Below are positions 33,309 to 42,437 of a DNA stretch of 64,000 nucleotides, in pieces. This DNA comes from Myxococcales bacterium (GTDB lineage: Bacteria; Myxococcota_A; Polyangia; Palsa-1104), in contig PNAM01000017.1 of NCBI GenBank assembly GCA_003170275.1, positions 1 to 64,000 on the forward strand, read 5' to 3'. Numbering within the stretch: the first letter of the stretch is position 1; every line of letters begins with the position of its first letter. The position numbers were made by a program, and so were the translations under genes. Below the pieces are notes generated by a model. It saw nothing but the letters and a program-made list of their open reading frames with translations, searched no databases and was not told the origin of the DNA.

Positions 33309-35006
33309 ATGCGCTGCGAGATCCTCCACGATCCGGAGGCGTTCCACGCGCTCGGGACCGCGTGGGACGCGCTGGCTGCGTCGGCGGAGGCCGGGCTGTT
33401 CCTCTCGCATCGCTGGCTCGAGTCGTGGTGGCGCGCGTATCGCGGCGTCGACGAGCTGTGGGTGCTGGCGATGCGCGACGGCGACACGCTGCTGGGCGGC
33501 TGGCCGCTGCACCTGCGCGCGCCGCGCTCGGGCGCGATCAAGATCGGAGAGCTGCGGCTGATCGGCGATCTCGGCGGCGAGCAGCGCTCGCTGTTGTGCC
33601 GGCACGACGATCTGCCCATGGTCGCGGGCGCGTTCGTCGATCTGCTCGGCGGCGCGCGCGGCTGGGATCTGCTCGAGGTGCCGATGACCAGCCGGCGCGC
33701 GATCGAGACGCTCGATCGCGCGCTGGTCGAGCGCGGCGTGAAGTCGGACCACACCGAGGCCCCCGGACGCGCGTACGCGGACGTGCCGCCGATCGAGCAG
33801 TGGGACGAGTTCATCCGCGTGCGGCGGCCGGCGCGCCAGCTCGCGGGCGCCAGCTACGAAGCGGCCCCGGCGGCGGGCGTGGCCTCGCGCGCGCTCGAGG
33901 AGCTGTTGCGCCTGTTGCGCAAGGAGTGGGCGGCCAAGGAGGCGGCCAGCCCGGCGTCCGATCCGCAGGCCGTGCAATTCCTTCACGAGGTGGTGCCGGA
34001 GCTGGTGTCGCGCGGGCTGGCGCGCGTCGGCCTGTTGCGGCTCGAGGGCGCGGGCGTGATCGCCGCCGATCTGGTGGTGCGCGATCGCGATCGTCACGTG
34101 CAGCTGCTGCGCGGCGCCGATCCCGAGCACATCCCGGCCGGCGCCGCCGAGCAGCTCACGGTCGGCTCGCTCAAGGCCGCGTCGGAGGCGGGCGCGCGCC
34201 GCTTCGAGTTCGCGCCGTCGGACGACGACACGCCGCTCAAGTCGGCCAACACGCGCGTCGACCGGCTGCGCGTGTGGAACACGACGGCGGTTGGGCGGCT
34301 GCATCGCGGCGTCACCTCGCTCAAGGGAGCGGTCACGCTCAAGGCGGCCAGCGCCGGCGATGCGCTCAAGGCGCTCGACAAGCTGCGCGACAAGGCGCCC
34401 GAGGTGGTGCAGCGGGCGATGGCGCGCGTGGCCACCTACGCGACCCTGCACCTGTATCGCGGCGAGCTGTTCACGCGCGATCTGCGCGACGGGGGCGATC
34501 TGACCATTCGCCTGTTCACGCGCCCCGAGTTCGAGGCGCTCTCGGAGCCGGCGCGCGAGCAGTTCGCCACGCGGCTCGACTTGCAGCCCAGCTATTGCCG
34601 GCAGAAGTGGGACCGCGGCGACACGGTGGTGCTCGCCGAGGTCGCCGGCCGGCCCGCCGGCATCGTGTGGTGCGCGCGTGCGGCGGTGTACGTGCCAGAC
34701 ATCGGCCGCGAGGTGCGCCCCGGCGCGGGCGAGTGCTACATCCACGACGTGTACGTGCACCCCGATCAGCGCGGCCGCCAGGTGGCGCCGGCCATGCTCG
34801 ACTTCCTCGCGCGCGAGCTGCGATCGCGCGACGTATACCGCGCGTGGGCGCTGATCGAGCGCTCGAACACCGCCTCGACCCGCGCGTTCGAAAAGGCCGC
34901 CTACGCGTCGGTGGCCGACGTGGTCTACGCGCGCATGGGACTGGCCTCGCGGCTGATCGTCCGCCCGCCCGATCCGGAAGCGCGCTCGTTCCTCGGCCTT
35001 CCCTGA
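33309..35006 (+). CDS. Fusion of CelD/FemAB-like acyltransferase and a C-terminal GNAT acetyltransferase
   Basis: A 565-residue protein. Residues 1-330 look like a CelD/FemAB protein: LFLSHRWLESWWRAY, LWVLAMRDGDTLLGGWPL and a degenerate second lobe ending RRFEFAPSDDDTPLKSANTR. Residues about 400-545 are a separate GNAT: VLAEVAGRPAGIVWCARAAV, YIHDVYVHPDQRGRQVAPAM (the Q/R-x2-G-x-G/A acetyl-CoA loop, here RGRQVA), ERSNTASTRAFEKAAYA. It opens a polysaccharide gene cluster, so it probably acylates sugar or amino-sugar precursors. The GTTATAAC at 33294-33301 could be its -10. Confidence 0.78.
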   Translation: MRCEILHDPEAFHALGTAWDALAASAEAGLFLSHRWLESWWRAYRGVDELWVLAMRDGDTLLGGWPLHLRAPRSGAIKIGELRLIGDLGGEQRSLLCRHDDLPMVAGAFVDLLGGARGWDLLEVPMTSRRAIETLDRALVERGVKSDHTEAPGRAYADVPPIEQWDEFIRVRRPARQLAGASYEAAPAAGVASRALEELLRLLRKEWAAKEAASPASDPQAVQFLHEVVPELVSRGLARVGLLRLEGAGVIAADLVVRDRDRHVQLLRGADPEHIPAGAAEQLTVGSLKAASEAGARRFEFAPSDDDTPLKSANTRVDRLRVWNTTAVGRLHRGVTSLKGAVTLKAASAGDALKALDKLRDKAPEVVQRAMARVATYATLHLYRGELFTRDLRDGGDLTIRLFTRPEFEALSEPAREQFATRLDLQPSYCRQKWDRGDTVVLAEVAGRPAGIVWCARAAVYVPDIGREVRPGAGECYIHDVYVHPDQRGRQVAPAMLDFLARELRSRDVYRAWALIERSNTASTRAFEKAAYASVADVVYARMGLASRLIVRPPDPEARSFLGLP

Positions 35007-35045
35007 CGCGCGGGCGTGTTTAGACCTCCAGACGGAGGTTTCCCG

Positions 35046-35492
35046 ATGCTCGACGCCTTGACGTTCCAGCGAGCCGCGCACCTGCTCCACTTGAAGGGCA
35101 TGAAGCGGGTCGCGCGCGTGGTCACGCGCCTCGGTCGTCACCTGTTCGCCGCCCACCTGGCACCGGAGACCACCATCGGCGCCGGCACCGAGCTCGGCTA
35201 CGGCGGCATCGGCATCATCATTCATGGGCAGGCGCGGCTCGGGCGCGACGTGCTGGTATCGCCCGGCGTGGTGATCGGCGGCCGATCCGGCCTGCCCGGC
35301 GCACCGGTGATCGGCGATCGTGTCAAGATCGGCGCGGGCGCCAAGATCCTCGGGCCGATCACCATCGGCGCCGGCGCGTTCATCGGCGCCAACGCGGTGG
35401 TGATCAACGACGTGCGCGAAGGCGAGGTGGTGGTCGGCGTGCCGGCCCGGCCGATCGCGCGCAAGCTGAAGGTCCTCGACGGATCGGGATAG
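35046..35492 (+). CDS. Serine-acetyltransferase-like left-handed beta-helix acetyltransferase
   Basis: A 148-residue hexapeptide-repeat protein. ETTIGAGTELGYGGIGIIIH, then ARLGRDVLVSPGVVIGG, PVIGDRVKIGAGAKILGPIT and IGAGAFIGANAVVINDV show the I-G-x4 helix coils, ending VGVPARPI. CysE has about 270 residues with an N-terminal helical domain; that is absent, so this is the short form seen in capsule and exopolysaccharide clusters, likely O- or N-acetylating a sugar. GGAGG precedes ATG 35046. The glycosyltransferase gene follows by 40 bp. Confidence 0.85.
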   Translation: MLDALTFQRAAHLLHLKGMKRVARVVTRLGRHLFAAHLAPETTIGAGTELGYGGIGIIIHGQARLGRDVLVSPGVVIGGRSGLPGAPVIGDRVKIGAGAKILGPITIGAGAFIGANAVVINDVREGEVVVGVPARPIARKLKVLDGSG

Positions 35493-35532
35493 GCACGGCC
35501 CTCGCTAGATACGGTCGCCAGGAGGCGATTGG

Positions 35533-36699
35533 ATGACGTTCCCGCCGGCCGAGTGGAAGAGCAGTTCCACCGGCGAAGCAATCTGGGTGGTCAGCCATCT
35601 GCGACCGAAGAAACGCGGCTCGATGGAGCAGCAGTTCGTCGCGTTGGCGCGCCGGCTGCGTGACCGCGGCGTGTCGTTGACCTACGTCTTTTCCGGGCTG
35701 CCCGCCGCCTGGCTGCAAGAGGAGCTCGACCGGTTGGGCGTGACCACCTACACCCTCGAATTCCAGCACGAGCTGAGCTGCGCGTGGGCGCTTGCGCGTT
35801 TGTTGCGCAGTGCGCGTCCGGCGCTGGTGCACTTCCATTTCGTGCGCGCCTACTCGCCGCTGGTGGCCGCCGCGCGGCTGTGCGGCACGCGCGTGGTGCT
35901 GAACGATCACGTGACGCTGACGCGCGCCTCGGAGTCGGGCGCGCGCGAGGCCTTCAAGCAGGCGCGCTCGGCGGCGCTCAACCCGCTGGTCGACTGCCGC
36001 GTGGCGGTCTCGCGCGTGGTCGCCGACAGCGTCGCCGACGTCGAGCGCGTCGAGCGCGCACGGATTCGCGTGATCGAGAACGGCATCGACCTGGCGCGCT
36101 TCGAGAGTGCGCGTCCCGAAGGGGTGCTGGCGGAGCTTGGTGCGCAGGGCGAGCCGCTCCTGGTGTGCGTCTCGCGCTTGTCGTCCGAAAAGGGCGTGGA
36201 GACGGCGATTCGCGCCCTGCCGATGGTGCGGCAGCAGGCGGTCCTCGCGCTGGTGGGCGAGGGGCCGATGGAAACGGCCTGGCGAGCGCTCGCGCAGGAG
36301 CTGCGCGTGGCCGATCGGGTGCGCTTCCTCGGGCTGCGCGACGACGTCGAGCGCCTGCTGGCGGTGGCCGACGTGGTGCTCGCGCCGTCGCATTGGGAAG
36401 AAGCGTTCGGGCTGGCGGTGGTGGAGGCCATGGCGGCGGGCCGTCCGGTGGTGGTGAGCCGGTCGGGCGCGATGCCGGAGATCGTCGGCGACGCAGGGCT
36501 GGTGGTGCCCAAGCGCGATGTGGGCGCGCTGGCCGGCGCGATCACCCGACTGCTCGACGATCGCGCGCTCGCCGAACGGATCGGCCGCGCGGCGCGCGAG
36601 CGGGTGCGCGAGCGTTACGGAATGGACCGCTACGTGGACCGCGTGGTGGCGCTGTACGAGCAGTTTCTCCCTTCGATGAGGATGGCAATCGCCGCATGA
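35533..36699 (+). CDS. Family 4-type glycosyltransferase (group 1)
   Basis: A 388-residue GT-B enzyme. VVSHLRPKKRGSMEQQFVAL marks the N-terminal domain. The nucleotide-sugar domain has VIENGIDLARF, LLVCVSRLSSEKGVETAI, ALVGEGPMETA, RVRFLGLRDDVERLLAVADV and the E-x7-E motif in EEAFGLAVVEAMAAGRPVV. A sugar transfer in exopolysaccharide or lipopolysaccharide assembly is expected. Its TGA overlaps the flippase ATG (ATGA), so the two are coupled. Confidence 0.9.
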   Translation: MTFPPAEWKSSSTGEAIWVVSHLRPKKRGSMEQQFVALARRLRDRGVSLTYVFSGLPAAWLQEELDRLGVTTYTLEFQHELSCAWALARLLRSARPALVHFHFVRAYSPLVAAARLCGTRVVLNDHVTLTRASESGAREAFKQARSAALNPLVDCRVAVSRVVADSVADVERVERARIRVIENGIDLARFESARPEGVLAELGAQGEPLLVCVSRLSSEKGVETAIRALPMVRQQAVLALVGEGPMETAWRALAQELRVADRVRFLGLRDDVERLLAVADVVLAPSHWEEAFGLAVVEAMAAGRPVVVSRSGAMPEIVGDAGLVVPKRDVGALAGAITRLLDDRALAERIGRAARERVRERYGMDRYVDRVVALYEQFLPSMRMAIAA

Positions 36700-38201
36700 A
36701 CGATCTCTACGCAAGGCTTCGCAAGTTGGTGATCGGGGCGCTCGGCGCGTCGAGCCCGCTGGTGATGTCGCGCCTGCTCTCGGCGACGCTCACCTTCGGG
36801 CTTCCGCTGGCGCTGGTGCGGCTGCTCACCCCGCAGGCGTTCGGCACCTACAAACAGTTCTTCCTGGTGGCGCAGACGATGCTCATGATCGGGCAGCTCG
36901 GCCTGACGCAGTCGCTCTACTATTTCCTGCCGCGCGGCGGAGCGGATCGCGGCGTGTACGTCTCGCAGACGGTGTTCTCGCTCGGCCTGCTCGGGATCGG
37001 CTTCGGCAGCGCGCTGTATCTGGCGGCGCCGCTGGTCGGCGGCTGGGTGGGATCCGGCGAGTTGGCGCACCTGGCGCTCCCGCTCGGCGTGTTCGCCGGC
37101 GGCATGCTGATGGCCGCGCCGCTCGAGGCGTCGCTCACGTCCGAGGGGCGCATCGGCGGCGCCGCGGTCTCTTACGTGGTCACCGACGCGATCCGCGCGG
37201 CGTCGATGGTCCTGGCGGCGCGCTACGGCGTGCGCGTCCTCGGCCCGGCCGCGATCTTCTGGGCGGCGGCGGCGGTCTCGCTCCTACGCGTGCTCGCGCT
37301 GTACACGCTGCTCGCGCGCCGCGTGCTGCCCATGGCCCGCCCACGCTGGTCGATGCTGCGCACCCAGCTCGCCTTCGCGCTGCCGTTCGCCGGCGCGAGC
37401 CTGCTCTACGTGGGCCAGCGCTACTGCCAGCAGTACGTGGTCTCGGCGCGCTTCGACACCGCGACCTTCGCGCTGTTCGCCATCGCCTCGTTCCACCTGC
37501 CGGTGGTCGACATCGTGTTTACGCCGATCAGCGAGGTGCTGATGGTCGATCTCGGCCGCAGCATCGGCAACGATCACCGCGCCTCCTTGCGTCACTGGGA
37601 CGACGCCGCCGACAAGCTGGCCTCGATCCTGTTCCCCGCCGCGTGCGGCGCCTGGCTGCTCGGCCCGACGGTGTTGCCGCTGCTGTTCACCCACAAGTAC
37701 GAAGGCGCGGTGCCGCTGTTCATCCTGACCACCCTCGAGATCCCGCTGTGGATCATGCCCGTCGACGCGCTGCTGCGCGCGGCCGGCGACACCCGCTTCT
37801 TGTTCGGCTTCAACGGCGTGCGCATGGTGGTGACCGCCGGCTGCGTGTTCCTCGGCATCCAGCTCGGCGGCCTGCGCGGCGCGGTGGTCGGCGGCCTGGT
37901 CTCCGAATCGCTCGCGCGCGTGGTCATGCTCGCGCGCGGCCGGCGCTTCCTCGGCTCGCCCAACCTCACGCACGTGCTCGACTGGCCGATGCTCAGCCGG
38001 ATCGCCGCCGCCGCCGCGCTGGCGGTGGTCCCCGCCTGGGCGGTGCGCCTGATGATCGCGCCGGGTGTGCGGATGGTGGTCGCGTCGATCGCGGTCTACG
38101 GCGTGGCGTATCTCGGCCTGCGCGCGGCGCTGTTGCGCAACCCGCGCGAGCGGATGGTCTCGGGTGCGGCTGCGGTGGGGGCTACTGAAGGGTGCGGTTG
38201 A
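36696..38201 (+). CDS. Polysaccharide flippase (Wzx/MOP-superfamily)
   Basis: A 501-residue membrane protein with about 12-14 helices. It starts with the typical LARLLT-like motif LVRLLTPQAFGTYKQFFLVA. Helices include LGLLGIGFGSALYLAAPLVG, LAFALPFAGASLLYVGQRYC, FALFAIASFHLPVVDIVF and AAAAALAVVPAWAVRLMI. It should flip lipid-linked sugars made with the preceding glycosyltransferase, to which it is translationally coupled. Converges with the RND gene downstream (16 bp gap). Confidence 0.87.
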   Translation: MNDLYARLRKLVIGALGASSPLVMSRLLSATLTFGLPLALVRLLTPQAFGTYKQFFLVAQTMLMIGQLGLTQSLYYFLPRGGADRGVYVSQTVFSLGLLGIGFGSALYLAAPLVGGWVGSGELAHLALPLGVFAGGMLMAAPLEASLTSEGRIGGAAVSYVVTDAIRAASMVLAARYGVRVLGPAAIFWAAAAVSLLRVLALYTLLARRVLPMARPRWSMLRTQLAFALPFAGASLLYVGQRYCQQYVVSARFDTATFALFAIASFHLPVVDIVFTPISEVLMVDLGRSIGNDHRASLRHWDDAADKLASILFPAACGAWLLGPTVLPLLFTHKYEGAVPLFILTTLEIPLWIMPVDALLRAAGDTRFLFGFNGVRMVVTAGCVFLGIQLGGLRGAVVGGLVSESLARVVMLARGRRFLGSPNLTHVLDWPMLSRIAAAAALAVVPAWAVRLMIAPGVRMVVASIAVYGVAYLGLRAALLRNPRERMVSGAAAVGATEGCG

Positions 38202-38217
38202 GGTAGCGGCGCAGCGT

Positions 38218-40710
38218 TCACGTGGTCTTGCGGCGCACGGAAAGAAGCGCGGGGAGTCCGACCAACGCGGCGGCAAGACATGCGATTTCGCCGAGGATCG
38301 CCATTGCCCCGAAGGACCCGAGCGCCTGGTTGTCCGCCACCAGGAGGGCGGCGTAGCCGATGATGGTGGTGAGCGAGCACAGCGCCACGGCCCCGCCGGT
38401 GGTGCGCAAGACCTGGACGAGGTCGCGCTCGCCGCGGGCGCGCAGGTAGATATTGATGCCGTAGTCCACGCCGATGCCGAAGGTGATCGGCAGCGCGATG
38501 AAGTTGAGGAAGTTGGTGCGTACGCCAAGCCAGGCGGCGGTGCCCAGCATCCACACCACGCCGGCGGCTAGCACGGCGAGCACCAGCGCGGCGCCGCGGC
38601 CGCCGGTGAGCAGGAGCACCAGCAGCGCAACGCCGAGCAGGGAGGCGAGAGTGGCGCGCGGGGCGTCGTGCACGATCGAGCGGATCATCGCCGCGAACAC
38701 CACCGCGTGGCCCGACGAGCGCACGATGGTGCCGTCGGACAGCGGCAGCTCGCCGATCAGCTCGGCGATGCGCTGCAGGTTGTGGCCGTCCCAGACCGAG
38801 ACGTCGGCGCCGTGGTAGACGAGCACGATCCGGCCGAGCGTGCCGTCGAGCTCGGTGAATGGGCGGCGGATGGTGGCGGGCAGGTCGGCGTCGGTGATCG
38901 CGCGCAGATCGTCGGGCGGGCGCAGGTCGGCCGCGAGCGTTCGATCCTCGTCGCTGGCGAGCGCGAGGTCTTTGCGACCCACCCCGTCCTGCGGGCGGGG
39001 GCCCAGCGAATCGACCAGGCGGCGCAGGTCGGCCAGCACGGCCAGCTTGCGCGCCTGCGTGGCGGCGTCGCCGGGCAGGAAGTCCTCGAAGGTGGTCACC
39101 TGGCCGATCAGCGGGCGGCCCGGCAGCCGGCGATCGCGCTCGAGGATCAGCCGCCGGATCTCGTCGGTGTGCGCGCGCCGATCCGCGAGCACCACCGACG
39201 GCGTGAGCGTGAGGCCGAAGATGCGATCGACGCGCGGCGCCAGCGCGGCGGCGCCCGACTCCAGGCTGCGGCGGTTGCGCAGGTTGCGAAAGTCGTACTC
39301 GAACGGATCGCGCAGGTAGTGCCGGATCGGCAGGATCGAGACCACCGTCAAGAGCGCGAACAGCGCCAGGCACATGCGCGGCGCGCCCGTCGCTGCGCGC
39401 CCGATCAGCGCGGCCGGGCTGGGCCCGGGCCAACCAAAGCGCCGCAGCGTGGCCGACTGGCGGCGATCGAAGCGCGCGAGCAGCGCGGGCAGCACCAGCA
39501 CCGACGCCAGCCAGGCCGCGACCATACCCACACCGCCGATCACGCCGAACTGGCGGAAGCCGCGGAAGCGCGTGACCGTGAGCGAGCCGTACGCGAGCGC
39601 CGCGCCGAGGGCCGCGATCGCGGTCGGGCGCAGCGTAAAGGAGAGCGCGCGCCGGCAGGCCAGCTCGGGCTCGTGGCCGGCGCGCCGCTCCTCCTCGTAG
39701 CGCGCCAGCTGGATGATCGGAAAGTTGATCCCGTTGCCGATCACGATCGAGCCCAGGAACGCCGTCGACGCGTTGAGATAGCCGAACGCCAGCTCGGCGC
39801 AGGCAAACGCCAGCGAAACGCCGATCAGCGCCGGCAGCCCGACGAACAGGAGCGCGCGCACGCGGCCGAAGAACAGCACCACCACCAGGCACACCAGCGT
39901 CACGCACACGCCGGTCGCCCACACCAGATCGCTCTCGAGGGCCTGGCGCTCGTCGAGCTGCGCCATCACGTCGCCGGTCAGCCCGACCTTCATCTGCGGG
40001 TGGTAGCGCTCCGGGTGCGCGGCCGCGATCAGGCGGCGCGCGTCGGCGGCCAGCTTCTCGCCGGCGCGCTCGGCGAACAGCCCGCCCGGCGGCCGGCAGA
40101 CGATCGCCACGATCGTGCCGGCGTCGCCCTCGAAGTAACCGGTGGGAAACTGATCGAGCTTGGACGCGCGGCGGCGCGCTTCGTCGAGGAGCTCGCGCGG
40201 CGGCGCGTGGGTCTCGAGGTCCACGTACAGCGGGCTCTTGCGCCGGTTGCGCTCGGACTCGAGCGAGTCGCGCAGCGCCTCGAGGTCGGCGAGCGGCGCG
40301 TACAGCCAGCGGTGCGTTTCGAAGAACGCGCGCTCGTCGCGTACTTCGTAGGCGGCCGATGACAGGCGATCGCGCGGCAGCTTGCGCAGCTCGCGGGTCA
40401 GATCGTCGGCCAGCCTGAGGTTCGCCGCGCGGTCGGGGCTCTCGATCGCGATCTGCAGCACCGCGGTCGCGTCCAGGCTGCGTCCGAGCCGCTCGAGCTC
40501 GATCACCGCCGGGTCCTGCGACGGCAACAGCTCGGCGACGTTGGTGCGCAGCTCGAGCCGCGACGCGAGCGCGCCGGCTCCCGCGGTGACCAGCAGGGCG
40601 GCCACCAGCACGGCGCGCGGGCGCCGCCACAGCCTCTCGAAGTACGCGTCCAGACGCGACAACGGGCCGACGCTAGCACGTCTGGCCAACCGGATGCGCT
40701 CGTTATACAA
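38218..40710 (-). CDS. RND/MMPL-family lipid transporter (HpnN-like)
   Basis: About 814-830 residues with duplicated RND topology: ALLVTAGAGALASRLELRTN, a large periplasmic loop, VCVTLVCLVVVLFFGRVRAL, LPALIGVSLAFACAELAFGY, a second loop, LLGVALLVLLLTGGRGAALV, LPITFGIGVDYGINIYLRAR, LTTIIGYAALLVADNQALGS. The G-I-G-V-D-Y-G motif in the second MMPL domain, with an Asp in the membrane, is typical of HpnN-like lipid exporters. The start is unclear: TTG 40710 leaves 14 bp to the divergent ThiO gene, while TTG 40662 gives the shorter N-terminus common in the family. It is the second RND protein in the window, not linked in operon to the first. Confidence 0.83.
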   Translation of the reverse strand: MYNERIRLARRASVGPLSRLDAYFERLWRRPRAVLVAALLVTAGAGALASRLELRTNVAELLPSQDPAVIELERLGRSLDATAVLQIAIESPDRAANLRLADDLTRELRKLPRDRLSSAAYEVRDERAFFETHRWLYAPLADLEALRDSLESERNRRKSPLYVDLETHAPPRELLDEARRRASKLDQFPTGYFEGDAGTIVAIVCRPPGGLFAERAGEKLAADARRLIAAAHPERYHPQMKVGLTGDVMAQLDERQALESDLVWATGVCVTLVCLVVVLFFGRVRALLFVGLPALIGVSLAFACAELAFGYLNASTAFLGSIVIGNGINFPIIQLARYEEERRAGHEPELACRRALSFTLRPTAIAALGAALAYGSLTVTRFRGFRQFGVIGGVGMVAAWLASVLVLPALLARFDRRQSATLRRFGWPGPSPAALIGRAATGAPRMCLALFALLTVVSILPIRHYLRDPFEYDFRNLRNRRSLESGAAALAPRVDRIFGLTLTPSVVLADRRAHTDEIRRLILERDRRLPGRPLIGQVTTFEDFLPGDAATQARKLAVLADLRRLVDSLGPRPQDGVGRKDLALASDEDRTLAADLRPPDDLRAITDADLPATIRRPFTELDGTLGRIVLVYHGADVSVWDGHNLQRIAELIGELPLSDGTIVRSSGHAVVFAAMIRSIVHDAPRATLASLLGVALLVLLLTGGRGAALVLAVLAAGVVWMLGTAAWLGVRTNFLNFIALPITFGIGVDYGINIYLRARGERDLVQVLRTTGGAVALCSLTTIIGYAALLVADNQALGSFGAMAILGEIACLAAALVGLPALLSVRRKTT

Positions 40711-40724
40711 AGGCGGGCACGCAC

Positions 40725-41834
40725 ATGCGGACGGATTGCCTCATCCTCGGCGGCGGGATCATCGGCTGCGCTGTAGCGCTCGAGCTGCGCGCGCGCAAGG
40801 TCGAGGTCACGGTCGTCGAGCGCGGGCCGATCGCCGGCGAGGCCTCGAGCGCTGCCGCCGGGATCCTGGCGCCGCAAGCGGAGGCGGGCGGTCCGGGGCC
40901 GCTGCTCGAGCTGGCTCGCGCGAGCCGTGCGCTCTATCCGGCGTGGGCCGAGTCGCTGCGCGCGGCGACCGGCATCGACATCGCCTACCGCACCGACGGC
41001 GCGTTGGTGGTCGCGCTGCACGAGCACGAGCTCGACCTGCTGCGCGCGCGGCAGGCCTGGCAGACCGCGGCCGGCCTGCAGGTGGAGCGGCTGAGCGCCG
41101 CCGAGGTGCGCGCGCTCGAGCCCGCGCTCGGGGAGACGCACGGCGCGCTGCGCTTCGCCGGAGATCACCAGGTCGACAACCGGCGCCTCGCGCGCGCGGT
41201 CGAGCAGGCCGCCGCGCAGGCGGGCGTGCGCTTCGTCTCCGCGCAGGCGCGCCGCGTCCTACACGACGGCGCGCGCGTCACCGGCGCCGATCTCGACGGC
41301 ACGCCGCAAGTCGCCGGCCAGGTGGTGCTGGCCTGTGGCAGCTGGTCCGCGCTGCTCGACGGCGCAGGCCTGCCGGCGCAGGCGGTGGTTCCGATCCGCG
41401 GGCAGATGATCGAGCTCGAGACCCGCCCGCCGCCGCTGCGCCACGTGGTGTTCGGCGACGACGGCTACCTGGTCCCGCGCGCGGACGGCCGCGTCTTGTG
41501 CGGCTCGACCGAGGAGCACGCCGGCTTTCGCAAGGAGGTGACCCCCGCCGGCCTCGAGCGGCTGGCGCGGCGCGTGGCGCGGCTGTGCCCTGCGCTCGGC
41601 GAGGCGCGGGTGGCCCGATCGTGGTCCGGCCTGCGTCCCGGCACCGCCGACGGCCTGCCGCTCCTCGGGCCGACCGCGCTGGTCGGCCTGCACCTCGCCA
41701 CCGGTCACTTCCGCAACGGCATCCTGCTGGCGCCCATCACCGCACGACTGATCGCGTCGATCGTCACCGGCGAGCGAACGGCGGCGGGCCTGGGAATCGA
41801 TCTGGCGCCGTTCTCAGTCGCGCGCCTCGGGTAA
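40725..41834 (+). CDS. thiO: FAD-dependent glycine oxidase (ThiO-like)
   Basis: A 369-residue DAO-family flavoenzyme. The FAD loop is ILGGGIIGCAVALELRARKV, followed by EASSAAAGILAPQAEAGGPG, the region typical of ThiO. It continues DNRRLARAVEQAA, VVPIRGQMIELE, YLVPRADGRVLCGST and the C-terminal ATGHFRNGILLAPITARLIA with the FAD-contacting G-H-x-R-N-G-I. ThiO makes iminoacetate from glycine for the thiamine thiazole ring. No thiS, thiG or thiC lies within the window, so the pathway link rests on family only. Confidence 0.83.
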   Translation: MRTDCLILGGGIIGCAVALELRARKVEVTVVERGPIAGEASSAAAGILAPQAEAGGPGPLLELARASRALYPAWAESLRAATGIDIAYRTDGALVVALHEHELDLLRARQAWQTAAGLQVERLSAAEVRALEPALGETHGALRFAGDHQVDNRRLARAVEQAAAQAGVRFVSAQARRVLHDGARVTGADLDGTPQVAGQVVLACGSWSALLDGAGLPAQAVVPIRGQMIELETRPPPLRHVVFGDDGYLVPRADGRVLCGSTEEHAGFRKEVTPAGLERLARRVARLCPALGEARVARSWSGLRPGTADGLPLLGPTALVGLHLATGHFRNGILLAPITARLIASIVTGERTAAGLGIDLAPFSVARLG

Positions 41835-41845
41835 CGAACGCCACC

Positions 41846-41861
41846 GGGCACTCGTTTTGCA
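41846..41861 (+). promoter_or_regulatory. Candidate sigma-54 promoter upstream of uspA
   Basis: GGGCAC-TCGTT-TTGCA matches the -24/-12 consensus TGGCAC-N5-TTGCA with a single mismatch; the GG-N10-GC core is intact. The predicted start near 41873 leaves a leader of about 39 nt that includes AAGGAG before ATG 41912. An imperfect direct repeat (ACGAACGCCA at 41834-41843 and GCGAACGCCA at 41869-41878) brackets the site. Confidence 0.5.
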
Positions 41862-41911
41862 CTACCAGCGAACGCCATGGACCTCGACGAAGTCTATGGA
41901 AAGGAGCTCGC

Positions 41912-42385
41912 ATGAACGGACTCGACGTACAGCGCATCCTGGTGCCGACGGATTTCTCCCAGCCGTCGACGGAGGCGCTCGAGCTCGCGATCGAGTTCGC
42001 GCGCCGCTTTGGCGCCGAGCTGCGCCTGTTCCATTCGCGCGAGATGCCCGCCTATGTGTTCCCCGACGCGGTCATGCCTGCGTCGCCGGTGATGTTCCAG
42101 GAGCTCGAGCGCACCGCGCGCGTCGAGCTCGCCCGCCTGGAGGATCAGGTGCGCGCGCAGGGCGTGGTGGTCTCGTCGGAGGCGGCGATGGGCATGCACG
42201 ATCAGGAGATCTGCCGGCACGCCAAGGACTGGGGCGCCGACCTGATCATCATGGGCACCCACGGCCGCACCGGCCTACGCCACGTGCTGCTCGGCAGCGT
42301 CGCCGAGCGGGTGGTGCGCCGCGCGCCGTGTCCGGTCCTGACCGTCCGCCCGCACGACTCCGAGCACCCGCATCCGCACGCCTAG
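41912..42385 (+). CDS. Universal stress protein (UspA family)
   Basis: A 157-residue cytosolic protein. ILVPTDFSQPSTEALELAIE opens the Usp fold and GTHGRTGLRHVLLGSVAERV holds the ATP-binding G-x2-G-x9-G-S/T motif, with PCPVLTVR at the end. The ATP-binding type usually works in stress survival and signalling. Preceded by AAGGAGC and a candidate sigma-54 promoter, which would place it under enhancer-dependent control. The tail SEHPHPHA is His-rich. Confidence 0.9.
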   Translation: MNGLDVQRILVPTDFSQPSTEALELAIEFARRFGAELRLFHSREMPAYVFPDAVMPASPVMFQELERTARVELARLEDQVRAQGVVVSSEAAMGMHDQEICRHAKDWGADLIIMGTHGRTGLRHVLLGSVAERVVRRAPCPVLTVRPHDSEHPHPHA

Positions 42386-42437
42386 CGTTGCCGTCTCGCA
42401 CGCGATCCGCTAGCGTTCGACACGCTGGAAAGACCAC

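Noticed and set aside
40725..41834. ThiO as part of a thiamine operon
   Set aside because: No thiS, thiG, thiC or thiE within the window; only the family identity supports the pathway.
42382..42413. CTAGCG...CGCTAG inverted repeat after uspA as a terminator
   Set aside because: Six-base arms with a 20-nt loop and no U-tract; not convincing.
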